NCBI GenBank assembly: GCA_028700615.1
Contig: JAQVSH010000122.1
Location: 1 to 6,021, forward strand
Direction of reading: 5' to 3'
DNA: 6,021 nucleotides
Source: Bacteroidales bacterium
Lineage (GTDB): Bacteria; Bacteroidota; Bacteroidia; Bacteroidales; UBA4181
Part shown: positions 1 through 5,838 of the stretch, piece after piece
Numbering within the stretch: the first letter of the stretch is position 1
Layout: each line of letters opens with the position of its first letter
Made by a program: the position numbers and the translations under genes
Notes under the pieces: model-generated
The model's database searches: none
Told to the model about the DNA's origin: nothing
Seen by the model: the letters and a program-made list of their open reading frames with translations, nothing else

Positions 1-25
1 CAGGCACAGTCGATTTGTATGTAAA

Positions 26-53
26 AAAAGCCGGAAACAAATTTCCGGCTTTT
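26..53 (-). terminator. Rho-independent terminator of the CoA-transferase gene, possibly bidirectional
   Basis: A perfect 12-bp inverted repeat is visible: AAAAGCCGGAAA (26-37), loop CAAA (38-41), TTTCCGGCTTTT (42-53). Read on the minus strand, the GC-rich core GCCGGAAA is followed by seven consecutive T residues (plus-strand A23-A29), the classic form of an intrinsic terminator. It lies about 50 bp past the stop codon of the leftward CoA-transferase gene, so it most likely ends that transcript. On the plus strand the hairpin is followed by only four T residues, so it could also stop a rightward transcript entering from the left, less strongly. Confidence 0.9.
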
Positions 54-101
54 CTGATGTGTAGCTATATGGAACAAGCCACAGTGCTTGCGTGTTTCAG
101 G

Positions 102-1595
102 CTAAAAGAACTTTGACCAATCGGTCTTTCTCATATCACCGGAGTTGTTAAACTCGGCATGGAAAGCAAGGGCTGCAAGCATACTCTGGGGAGTATGGCC
201 TTTCTGTCCCAGCTTGAGATAATCCCATAACAATTGCTTATAGTCGGGATGCACACATTTTTCGATGATCTCCTGCGCACGCTGAATCGGAGACTTGGCT
301 CTCAGATCGGCAACTCCGTATTCTGAAACCAAAACTTTTACAGAATGTTCGGAATGATCCAGATGGGAAACCATAGGAACAAAAGAACTAATGGCTCCGT
401 TCTTGGCAACCGAAGGCGTGGTAAAGATGGAAATATACCCGTTGCGGGTAAAATCGGCTGAACCGCCAATTCCATTCATCATCTTGGTACCCAGAACATG
501 GGTGGAGTTAATATTCCCGAAAATATCGGCCTCGAGTGCGGTATTGATGGTGATCAACCCCATGCGGCGGGCTAACTCCGGACTATTGGAGATTTCCTGA
601 GGACGAAGCACTACTTTTTCTTTAAAGAAAGGGAGATTGGAATAAACCTTTTCTACCAAAGGATTACTGATGGTCAGGGAACAACCGCTGGCAAAAGAGC
701 AGTTGCCTTCTTCAATCAGCCCGATCACCGCATCCTGAATCACTTCGGTGTACATCATAAAAGGAGGAATATCCGGATTAGCCCCCATACATCCCAGCAC
801 AGCATTGGCTACATTGCCCACTCCCGACTGAATGGGCAGGAAACTGGCAGGAATGATTCCGCGACGAATTTCAGAAGCCAGAAAATCGGCGACATTCTGT
901 CCGATTTTCATAGTAATCTCGTCAACCGGTGAAAATCCGCTGACCTCTCCGGGAAGATTGGTTTCAACAATTCCGACAATTTTCCGGGGATCTACTTTAA
1001 TGTATGGAGTCCCGATTTTATCTTTAGGAGAATAAATAGGAATTTCCCGGCGATAGGGAGGATCCAGAGGCTGATAGATATCATGAATCCCTCTTAATTC
1101 TTTGGGGTGCTGCCTGTTATGTTCCAAAATAATAATATCCGCCAACTGACAAATCGTAGGAGCAATCCCAACCCCTGCGGTAGGAATCAGTTCACCGTCT
1201 TCAGTAATATCAGATACTTCAAGAATCGCCACATTCATTTTACCAAAAAAACCGTACCGGAGATCCTGGCCCATATGAGAAAGATGATAATCACAATAAT
1301 GTGTATCATGCTGATTAATTCTTATACGTAAATCTTTTGAAGATTGATAGGGAGTCCTGAAAGCCTCAGCATTGGCCCTGGCCAGCGCTCCATCCAGTGA
1401 ATCACCGGTAGAAGCTCCTGTAAATACATTAATTTTAAACGGATTGCCTTTTGCATGTTCCTCTTCGGCATGCCTGGCAATCGCAGTAGGCACAGCCTTA
1501 GGACATCCCGAAGCAGTAAATCCGCTAAACCCCACTGTAAACCCATCTTTGATGAAACTCGCCGCCTCTTCGGCAGTCATAAATTTATATGCCAT
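102..1595 (-). CDS. Acetyl-CoA hydrolase/transferase family protein, probable succinate (acetate/propionate) CoA-transferase
   Basis: The protein is a class I CoA-transferase of the Cat1/AarC (acetyl-CoA hydrolase/transferase) family. It probably moves CoA between succinate and acetate or propionate in the cytoplasm, as in propionate- and acetate-forming fermentation. Seen, numbered from the ATG at 1595: an N-terminal FSGFTASGCPKAVP segment, an SGVGN motif (about 257-261), a YTEVIQD motif whose Glu (about 284) matches the catalytic glutamate that forms the glutamyl-CoA thioester in AarC, and a glycine loop NGIGGSADF (about 374-382). The reading frame continues upstream to a TTG at 1628, but MAYKFMTAEEAASFI matches how the family usually starts and gives the usual length of about 497 residues, so the ATG at 1595 is chosen. 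No Shine-Dalgarno is visible. The gene is monocistronic as far as the window shows and ends at a strong terminator (26-53). The acyl substrate cannot be decided from sequence; propionyl-CoA:succinate and acetate:succinate transferases look alike. Confidence 0.93.
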   Translation of the reverse strand: MAYKFMTAEEAASFIKDGFTVGFSGFTASGCPKAVPTAIARHAEEEHAKGNPFKINVFTGASTGDSLDGALARANAEAFRTPYQSSKDLRIRINQHDTHYCDYHLSHMGQDLRYGFFGKMNVAILEVSDITEDGELIPTAGVGIAPTICQLADIIILEHNRQHPKELRGIHDIYQPLDPPYRREIPIYSPKDKIGTPYIKVDPRKIVGIVETNLPGEVSGFSPVDEITMKIGQNVADFLASEIRRGIIPASFLPIQSGVGNVANAVLGCMGANPDIPPFMMYTEVIQDAVIGLIEEGNCSFASGCSLTISNPLVEKVYSNLPFFKEKVVLRPQEISNSPELARRMGLITINTALEADIFGNINSTHVLGTKMMNGIGGSADFTRNGYISIFTTPSVAKNGAISSFVPMVSHLDHSEHSVKVLVSEYGVADLRAKSPIQRAQEIIEKCVHPDYKQLLWDYLKLGQKGHTPQSMLAALAFHAEFNNSGDMRKTDWSKFF

Positions 1596-1719
1596 GATCT
1601 GATTTTTGAGAAAGCGCAAATTTCGCAATTTTTGTTGAATTTAAAGACAAGATTTTGTTTGCTTTGCAGAAATTATTCAAAAAAATGTAGGTTTTCAGGA
1701 TTTATTGGAATCCCGTAGT

Positions 1720-1739
1720 ATTCAATCCTATTCGATCCT
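1720..1739. repeat. 10-bp tandem direct repeat upstream of the DUF4834 promoter
   Basis: Two adjacent units, ATTCAATCCT (1720-1729) and ATTCGATCCT (1730-1739), differ at one position. The unit length is close to one helical turn, so both copies face the same side of the DNA. The second copy ends 10 bp before the TATCTTTG -7 element, which places the pair over the -33 region of that promoter. It could be an operator or activator site; this is inference. The first copy also contains, on the minus strand, TAGGATTG, one mismatch from the TAnnTTTG consensus and thus a weak candidate -7 for the divergent CoA-transferase gene. Confidence 0.5.
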
Positions 1740-1749
1740 GAAAAATGAT

Positions 1750-1757
1750 TATCTTTG
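1750..1757 (+). promoter_or_regulatory. Bacteroidota-type -7 promoter element (TATCTTTG) for the DUF4834-methyltransferase operon
   Basis: TATCTTTG is an exact match to the TAnnTTTG -7 consensus used by the primary sigma factor of Bacteroidota. It sits 24 bp before the ATG at 1782, implying a leader of only about 20 nt. No good TTG-type -33 element is found 19-21 bp upstream; the 10-bp tandem repeat occupies that place, which may mean an activator is needed. The TTG that would lengthen the downstream frame (1755) lies inside this element, so it is very unlikely to be a start codon. Confidence 0.6.
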
Positions 1758-1781
1758 AAGTTTAATTCCGGTATACAGAAA

Positions 1782-2036
1782 ATGGGATATTTTTTAAAAT
1801 CACTTATCATTATCGTCAGCGTATACTACCTGGTTAAGCTGATTCTCAAAAGTATTTTGGGTAGTTATATGGGCAAGGTAAATGAAAGCCTGCGTCAGCA
1901 ATACGAGGAAAAACTCAGGCAGGAGCGGGAGAAAGCCGGCAAGAGCGGATCTGTTCATGTGGATTATCAACCCAAAAATGGGAAAACCTTCTCAAAAGAG
2001 GATGGTGAATATGTTGACTTTGAGGAAATAAAATGA
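1782..2036 (+). CDS. DUF4834 family small membrane-anchored protein
   Basis: This 84-residue protein has the form of DUF4834, a Bacteroidota family of unknown function. Seen: one N-terminal hydrophobic helix (about residues 6-26, LKSLIIIVSVYYLVKLIL), a strongly charged, probably helical stretch (about 33-53, rich in Q, E, K, R), and a conserved-looking acidic tail GEYVDFEEIK at the C-terminus preceded by a VHVDYQP segment. It is probably a single-pass or membrane-anchored protein with most of its mass on one side. The frame is open back to a TTG at 1755, but that codon lies within the -7 promoter element, so the ATG at 1782 is the start. Its stop overlaps the start of the methyltransferase gene (ATGA, 2033-2036), so the two are probably translationally coupled. 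The family name is from recognition of the overall pattern; the function is unknown. Confidence 0.82.
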   Translation: MGYFLKSLIIIVSVYYLVKLILKSILGSYMGKVNESLRQQYEEKLRQEREKAGKSGSVHVDYQPKNGKTFSKEDGEYVDFEEIK

Positions 2037-2944
2037 TCTGCCCGGTTTGTCAGGAAACGCTGAAGTTTTACTGTTCCTGCAAGGACTACCTGGTCTCAGG
2101 AGAGACCTTCTCTGTGCTGAAATGTCCGATGTGTGGCTTTGCGGCCACTGAGAACCCCCCTGGCCCGGATCAAATCGGAAAATATTACCATTCGGAAGCT
2201 TATATCTCTCATTCGGACACCCGTAAAGGATTGATTTCCATGATTTATCAATGGATTCGCCGGATCATGATCCGGAGGAAACGTTTGATGATTGAAAAAA
2301 TTTCAGGCCGGGACTCCGGTTCTATTCTTGATATCGGATGCGGAACCGGTCATTTTCTGCATGAAATGCAACAAAAAGGATGGAAAGTAGAAGGCGTTGA
2401 GCCGGATAAAGGAGCCAGGGACTGCGCTTACGGGCAATTTCAACTTAAAATTCTGGATTCATCGGCACTTGAAGCGTTCTGCAAAGAGTCGCGTGAATTT
2501 GACGTCATCACAATGTGGCATTCCCTGGAGCATATTCATGATTTAGACGGAACCGTTGAAAAACTTAAAAAGTTACTCCGCTCCGGGGGGCTTTTGGTCA
2601 TCGCTCTGCCCAACCGGACAGGATACGATGCCTCCATCTACGGAAAAGACTGGGCCGCCTGGGATGTTCCCAGGCACCTTTGGCATTTTTCCCTTTACTC
2701 TATGCAAAAACTTTTTCAGAAAAAAGGATTTGTTTCCAAAGGAGTACAACCCATGCCCTTTGATGCTTTTTATGTGTCCATCCTGACCCATCAGTGGAAA
2801 AAAGATTCCTTTCCCCTACTGCGCGGACTTTACACAGGACTAAAAGGCTGGTGGTATTCCCGTAAAAAAGTACAGGCCTCCTCTTCCCTGATCTATCTTT
2901 TTTCGCATTTTAAACAGGCTCAGTCCCAAAGCGCAGAGGCCTGA
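2033..2944 (+). CDS. Class I SAM-dependent methyltransferase with N-terminal zinc-ribbon-like motif
   Basis: This 303-residue soluble protein combines two parts. The N-terminus has two CxxC pairs (C3/C6 and C31/C34, the second as CPMCGF), with C14 and C16 between, resembling a small zinc ribbon. It is followed by GKYYHSEAYISHSDTRKGL, a linker I associate with a Bacteroidota methyltransferase group. The Rossmann-fold methyltransferase domain follows: motif I ILDIGCGTGHF (98-108) for SAM binding, the acidic residue ending strand 2 (E123 in VEGVEP), DVITMWHSLEHI (157-168), and a PRHLWHFS segment (213-220), as in Methyltransf_23-type proteins. The substrate is unknown; relatives modify quinone precursors, sugars, lipids or proteins. 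The ATG overlaps the DUF4834 stop by 4 bp and no Shine-Dalgarno is seen, so translation is likely coupled. The 3' end overlaps the convergent aldo/keto reductase gene by 25 bp. No terminator with a T-tract is visible after it. Confidence 0.88.
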   Translation: MICPVCQETLKFYCSCKDYLVSGETFSVLKCPMCGFAATENPPGPDQIGKYYHSEAYISHSDTRKGLISMIYQWIRRIMIRRKRLMIEKISGRDSGSILDIGCGTGHFLHEMQQKGWKVEGVEPDKGARDCAYGQFQLKILDSSALEAFCKESREFDVITMWHSLEHIHDLDGTVEKLKKLLRSGGLLVIALPNRTGYDASIYGKDWAAWDVPRHLWHFSLYSMQKLFQKKGFVSKGVQPMPFDAFYVSILTHQWKKDSFPLLRGLYTGLKGWWYSRKKVQASSSLIYLFSHFKQAQSQSAEA

Positions 2945-3864
2945 TAAGCAGGGCCTCCGAGATTCCAGAGGGCTCCTGTATAATACCGGTAGTTTAAATT
3001 CAGGCCCGAGATAGATTCCATTTCCTGTTCGGTAAGTAATACCGAAGAAGCGTCGAGGTTCTGGCGAATCCGTTCGGGATTCACTGATTTGGGAATAGTG
3101 GACCAACCCCGGCTCAACTGCCAGCTAATCAGTATTTGGGCGGGAGAGCAGCCTTTCCGTGAGGCAATCTCTCCTATCAGGGGACAACCCAGTAAATCAG
3201 GCTCTCCCTCAAGCTTCTTCGACCGGTCTTTGGCTCCCAGAGGGGCATAGGCCGTCAGATGCATCTGTTCAGCATGGGCAAATTCCATCATTTCCTGCTG
3301 AATCAGAAAAGGATGAGATTCTATCTGAACCAGCTCAGGTCGGATTGAGGCGGAGCGGAACAAATTTTTTATCTTCCGGATGCTGAAATTGGACACTCCG
3401 ATATGACGGGTCAATCCGGCCTGAACCCCGGCTTCCATTCCGGCCCAGGTTTCGGAGAGCGGAGCCTGCTCCGGAGAGAGAAACTCTTCGGCGGTTTTAG
3501 GGAAAGCCGTTCCAGGTATCAGTGCCACCGGCCAGTGAATCAGGTAAAGATCCAGATAATCAAGTCCCAGACTATTTAATGTCAGTTTCAGAGCCGGCAC
3601 AACATCCTGTTTCAGATGTGCACTGTTCCACAACTTAGACGTAATCCACAGATCCTCTCTTCTTACAATACCTTCTGAAAAACAAAGTTTGAGCGCAGCT
3701 CCCACTTCCGGTTCGTTTCCATAAATATAAGCACAATCTATATGCCTGTATCCGGCGCGAATTGCCTCAACAACCGCCTGATAAACATCTCCCGGGGAGG
3801 ATTTCCATGTTCCAAGGCCGATACAGGGCATCTCGTCCCCGTTGGTAAATCTGAGCGTCTTCAT
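2920..3864 (-). CDS. Aldo/keto reductase (AKR superfamily)
   Basis: This cytosolic NADPH-dependent oxidoreductase of 314 residues probably reduces an aldehyde, ketone or aldose to the alcohol. The full catalytic tetrad is present: D43 and Y48 in DCAYIYGNE, K77 in TSKLWN, H110 in LIHWP. These numbers equal those of human aldose reductase, so the N-terminal half aligns without gaps. Further family signatures are GLGTW (16-20), GVSNF (156-160), and the cofactor-binding IPKS...R segment (257-265, K259 and R265), which favours NADPH. The ATG at 3864 gives the normal N-terminus (KTLRFTNGDEMPCIGLGTW). The segment after H110 (about 111-135, with GTAFPKTAEEF) and the C-terminal tail (YYTGALWNLGGPAYQ) resemble the substrate loops of AKR1/AKR2-like enzymes. 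The gene is transcribed toward the methyltransferase gene, with a 25-bp tail-to-tail overlap, and divergently from the cytochrome bd operon. The physiological substrate cannot be told from sequence. Confidence 0.93.
   Translation of the reverse strand: MKTLRFTNGDEMPCIGLGTWKSSPGDVYQAVVEAIRAGYRHIDCAYIYGNEPEVGAALKLCFSEGIVRREDLWITSKLWNSAHLKQDVVPALKLTLNSLGLDYLDLYLIHWPVALIPGTAFPKTAEEFLSPEQAPLSETWAGMEAGVQAGLTRHIGVSNFSIRKIKNLFRSASIRPELVQIESHPFLIQQEMMEFAHAEQMHLTAYAPLGAKDRSKKLEGEPDLLGCPLIGEIASRKGCSPAQILISWQLSRGWSTIPKSVNPERIRQNLDASSVLLTEQEMESISGLNLNYRYYTGALWNLGGPAYQASALWD
2936..2957. repeat. Inverted repeat at the convergent gene junction
   Basis: GAGGCC (2936-2941) and GGCCTC (2952-2957) form a perfect GC-only-but-one-pair 6-bp stem with a 10-nt loop that contains the methyltransferase stop codon (TGA, 2942-2944). 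It lies inside the 3' end of the aldo/keto reductase frame. No T-tract follows on either strand, so it is not a standard intrinsic terminator. It could slow or end transcription of the rightward mRNA or protect its 3' end, or be chance. Confidence 0.3.
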
Positions 3865-3892
3865 AGTACGATTTTTAAGGTTTTTACTATTA

Positions 3893-3900
3893 CAAAGATC
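3893..3900 (-). promoter_or_regulatory. Weak candidate -7 element for the aldo/keto reductase gene
   Basis: On the minus strand the sequence reads GATCTTTG, one mismatch from the Bacteroidota TAnnTTTG consensus, 28 bp before the ATG at 3864. A TTTCTG about 21 bp further upstream is a poor -33 candidate. The position is suitable for a short leader, but the match is imperfect. On the plus strand the same divergent region (3865-3992) holds two near-matches for the cytochrome bd operon, TATCTTTT (3914-3921) and TCTGTTTG (3960-3967), neither with a convincing -33. Confidence 0.3.
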
Positions 3901-3979
3901 CCGAATTTTTCTGTATCTTTTCAGAAATTAGATAAAACGCTCCGGTTTTTTTGGATTGATCTGTTTGTGTATGAAAATC

Positions 3980-3985
3980 AGGAGA
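3980..3985 (+). promoter_or_regulatory. Shine-Dalgarno-like site supporting the DUF4492 start
   Basis: AGGAGA lies 7 nt before the ATG at 3993, ideal spacing for pairing with the 16S rRNA 3' end. None of the other starts in this window has a comparable site, so it is unusual here and is the main reason to place the DUF4492 start at 3993 instead of the in-frame ATG at 4041. Confidence 0.5.
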
Positions 3986-3992
3986 TTCTTGT

Positions 3993-4277
3993 ATGGCAGC
4001 CTATTTGAAACCGTTTACACAAAAACATTTTTTCAGAAAAATGATCGGAAGAAAGATTTTTCAGAAAATTAAAAATGGCGTTGAGTCCGTTTTCCGATTT
4101 TACCTGGAAGGATTCAGAAGTATGACTCTTGGGAAAACATTATGGGTACTGATTATCCTGAAAATCTTTATTCTGTTTTTTGTCCTCCGGTTTTTCTTTT
4201 TTCCTGATTTTCTGAAAACAAAATTCCACACGGAGCAGGAAAGAGGCGAATATGTCATAGAACAATTAACGCAATAA
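3993..4277 (+). CDS. DUF4492 small single-pass membrane protein, first gene of the cytochrome bd operon
   Basis: This protein of 94 residues (78 if it starts at the ATG at 4041) matches my recollection of DUF4492, a short family found in Bacteroidota and in Campylobacter/Helicobacter relatives, commonly just before cydA-type genes. Seen: a basic N-terminus, the core FRFYLEGFRSMTLGKTLW (about 34-51), one very hydrophobic, phenylalanine-rich transmembrane helix (about 50-70, ending in FFFFP), and a charged tail (TEQERGEYVIEQL). The basic side before the helix predicts an N-in topology. It ends 10 bp before cydA in the same direction, so the two are surely co-transcribed. By size, topology and place it resembles the small bd-oxidase subunits CydX, CydS and CydH without obvious sequence identity; a role as accessory subunit or assembly factor is inference. 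An AGGAGA at 3980-3985 supports the longer start, while family length and the core position would fit the shorter one. Confidence 0.85.
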   Translation: MAAYLKPFTQKHFFRKMIGRKIFQKIKNGVESVFRFYLEGFRSMTLGKTLWVLIILKIFILFFVLRFFFFPDFLKTKFHTEQERGEYVIEQLTQ

Positions 4278-4287
4278 AGTACTGCCT

Positions 4288-5838
4288 ATGTTTGAATCAC
4301 TGGATATATCGCTGGTAAACTGGTCCAGAGCGCAATTCGCACTCACTGCCATGTATCACTGGCTTTTTGTTCCACTTACCCTGGGGCTGTCTTATCTGAT
4401 TGCCATCATGGAAACCCGATATTTTCGCACCCGGGATCCTCATTGGAAAATGATCACAAAATTCTGGATGACCCTGTTTGGAATTAATTTTGCAATCGGG
4501 GTCGCCACCGGTTTGGTGCTGGAATTTGAATTCGGGACCAATTGGTCCAATTATTCCTGGTTTGTCGGGGATATCTTCGGGGCCCCTCTGGCCATTGAAG
4601 GGATTATGGCCTTTTTTCTCGAATCCACCTTTATTGCGGTCATGTTTTTCGGATGGGAAAAAGTCAGCCCGCGCTTTCACCTGCTTTCAACCTGGTTGGT
4701 GGCCGCGGGTGCGAGTCTTTCAGCCCTGTGGATTCTGGTAGCAAACGGGTGGATGCAATATCCCGTAGGCATGCATTTTAATCCTGATACAGCCCGGAAT
4801 GAAATGGTTGATTTCTGGGCGGTACTCTTCTCCCCTATGGCCATTGCCAAGTTTACCCATACAGTTACTTCAGGGCTATTGCTTGCTTCCCTGTTTGTCA
4901 CCGGAGTCTGCGGATGGTTTTTGCTAAAAAAGAGAGAAATTTCTCTTGTAAAATCCAGCCTGTCCATTGCGGTCATTTTTGGTCTGTTTGCCGCAATAGC
5001 GGTTATATTCACCGGAGATTATTCAGCCCGTACCGTGGCAAAACATCAGCCCATGAAATTTGCAGCCATGGAAGGTCTCCATGAAGGAGGAGAAAATCTG
5101 GGATTAACCGTCATAGGCATTCCCTCGCAGGCAGGACCCACCCGGTGGAGAATTGAAATTCCCGGTGTATTGTCCTGGCTCTCGGGCGGAAATGTCAACG
5201 CGTTTGTACCCGGAATTAAAGACCTGGTCGACGGAAATGAGGCGCAGGGTATTATTTCCACCGATGAAAAAATGATCCGCGGTAAAATTGCCCGGAAAGC
5301 GCTCAGCTCTTATACAAATTATAAAAAAGACAGCGTGCAAACCCTGGCCAGAGCCTATAAACTAAAATTTGAGGATGATTTTTTTCTGGATGGTTATATG
5401 GCTTATTTTGGTTATGGCTTTCTCCGTTATCCCGAAGAAATTATTCCGCCGGTTCCTGTGACTTTCTTCAGTTTCAGGATCATGGTTGGTTTGGGATTCT
5501 TTTTCCCGCTTCTCTTCTTAATCCTATTGTGGTATATCCATAAAAATCAAGAGGCTTTTGAAAAACAAAAATGGCTCCACAAGGTGATGCTGGCGAGCAT
5601 CCCTCTGGCCTATCTGTCAGGAGAGTGCGGATGGATTGTTGCCGAAGCGGGACGTCAGCCCTGGGTCATCCAGGACTATATGCCCACCATGGCCGCCGTT
5701 TCACGGATAGATACCGCCTCTGTTCAACTCACCTTCTGGCTCTTTGTCGTGATATTTACCACGCTGCTCATTGCAGAAATCACCATCATGACCCGCCAGA
5801 TAAAAAAAGGATCTGAAAACCATTCAAACCACGCATAA
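4288..5838 (+). CDS. cydA: Cytochrome bd ubiquinol/menaquinol oxidase subunit I
   Basis: CydA is the catalytic inner-membrane subunit that oxidises quinol and reduces oxygen to water, carrying haems b558, b595 and d. At 516 residues it is full length (E. coli 522). Key residues, with E. coli numbers: H24 (H19, haem ligand), E104 (E99), E112 (E107), H191 (H186, b558 ligand), K257 and E262 (K252 and E257, quinol site), R397 and M399 in FRIMV (R391 and M393, b558 ligand), and E453 in AEAGRQPW (E445). GWMQYPVG is also present. About nine hydrophobic helices are visible. The segment between K257 and M399 is as long as in E. coli, so this is a long-Q-loop (L-type) enzyme. The quinone is probably menaquinone, judged only from the likely lineage. 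The gene lies 10 bp after DUF4492, and its stop codon shares one base with the cydB start. The ATG has no Shine-Dalgarno; MFESLDISLVNWSRAQFALT is a normal CydA start. Confidence 0.98.
   Translation: MFESLDISLVNWSRAQFALTAMYHWLFVPLTLGLSYLIAIMETRYFRTRDPHWKMITKFWMTLFGINFAIGVATGLVLEFEFGTNWSNYSWFVGDIFGAPLAIEGIMAFFLESTFIAVMFFGWEKVSPRFHLLSTWLVAAGASLSALWILVANGWMQYPVGMHFNPDTARNEMVDFWAVLFSPMAIAKFTHTVTSGLLLASLFVTGVCGWFLLKKREISLVKSSLSIAVIFGLFAAIAVIFTGDYSARTVAKHQPMKFAAMEGLHEGGENLGLTVIGIPSQAGPTRWRIEIPGVLSWLSGGNVNAFVPGIKDLVDGNEAQGIISTDEKMIRGKIARKALSSYTNYKKDSVQTLARAYKLKFEDDFFLDGYMAYFGYGFLRYPEEIIPPVPVTFFSFRIMVGLGFFFPLLFLILLWYIHKNQEAFEKQKWLHKVMLASIPLAYLSGECGWIVAEAGRQPWVIQDYMPTMAAVSRIDTASVQLTFWLFVVIFTTLLIAEITIMTRQIKKGSENHSNHA

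Noticed and set aside
75..90. Small hairpin CAAGC-CACAGT-GCTTG between the CoA-transferase stop and the terminator
   Set aside because: Only 5 bp with no T-tract; the much stronger hairpin at 26-53 explains termination.
1596..1628. N-terminal extension of the CoA-transferase from TTG 1628 by 11 residues
   Set aside because: The family normally starts at a sequence like MAYKFMTAEEA, which follows an ATG at 1595; the extension has no ribosome-binding site.
2880..2919. Possible terminator for the aldo/keto reductase inside the methyltransferase gene (short CAGG/CCTG pairing followed by T residues on the minus strand)
   Set aside because: The stem is only about 4 bp and would not be stable.
3956..3990. 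FNR/CRP-like box near TTGATCTG upstream of the bd operon
   Set aside because: Only the left half (TTGAT) is present; no matching ATCAA half-site at the proper spacing.
3971..4072. Possible 33-codon leader frame starting at ATG 3971 (MKIRRFLYGSLFETV...) overlapping the DUF4492 start in another frame
   Set aside because: No ribosome-binding sequence of its own and no recognisable motif; its Lys/Phe/Asn-rich content is what AT-rich DNA gives.
4297..5340. Minus-strand open frames of 71-127 codons opposite cydA (for example 4297-4680 and 4677-5012)
   Set aside because: They are antisense to a full-length, motif-complete CydA, are rich in residues expected from reversed codons, and show no recognisable domain.
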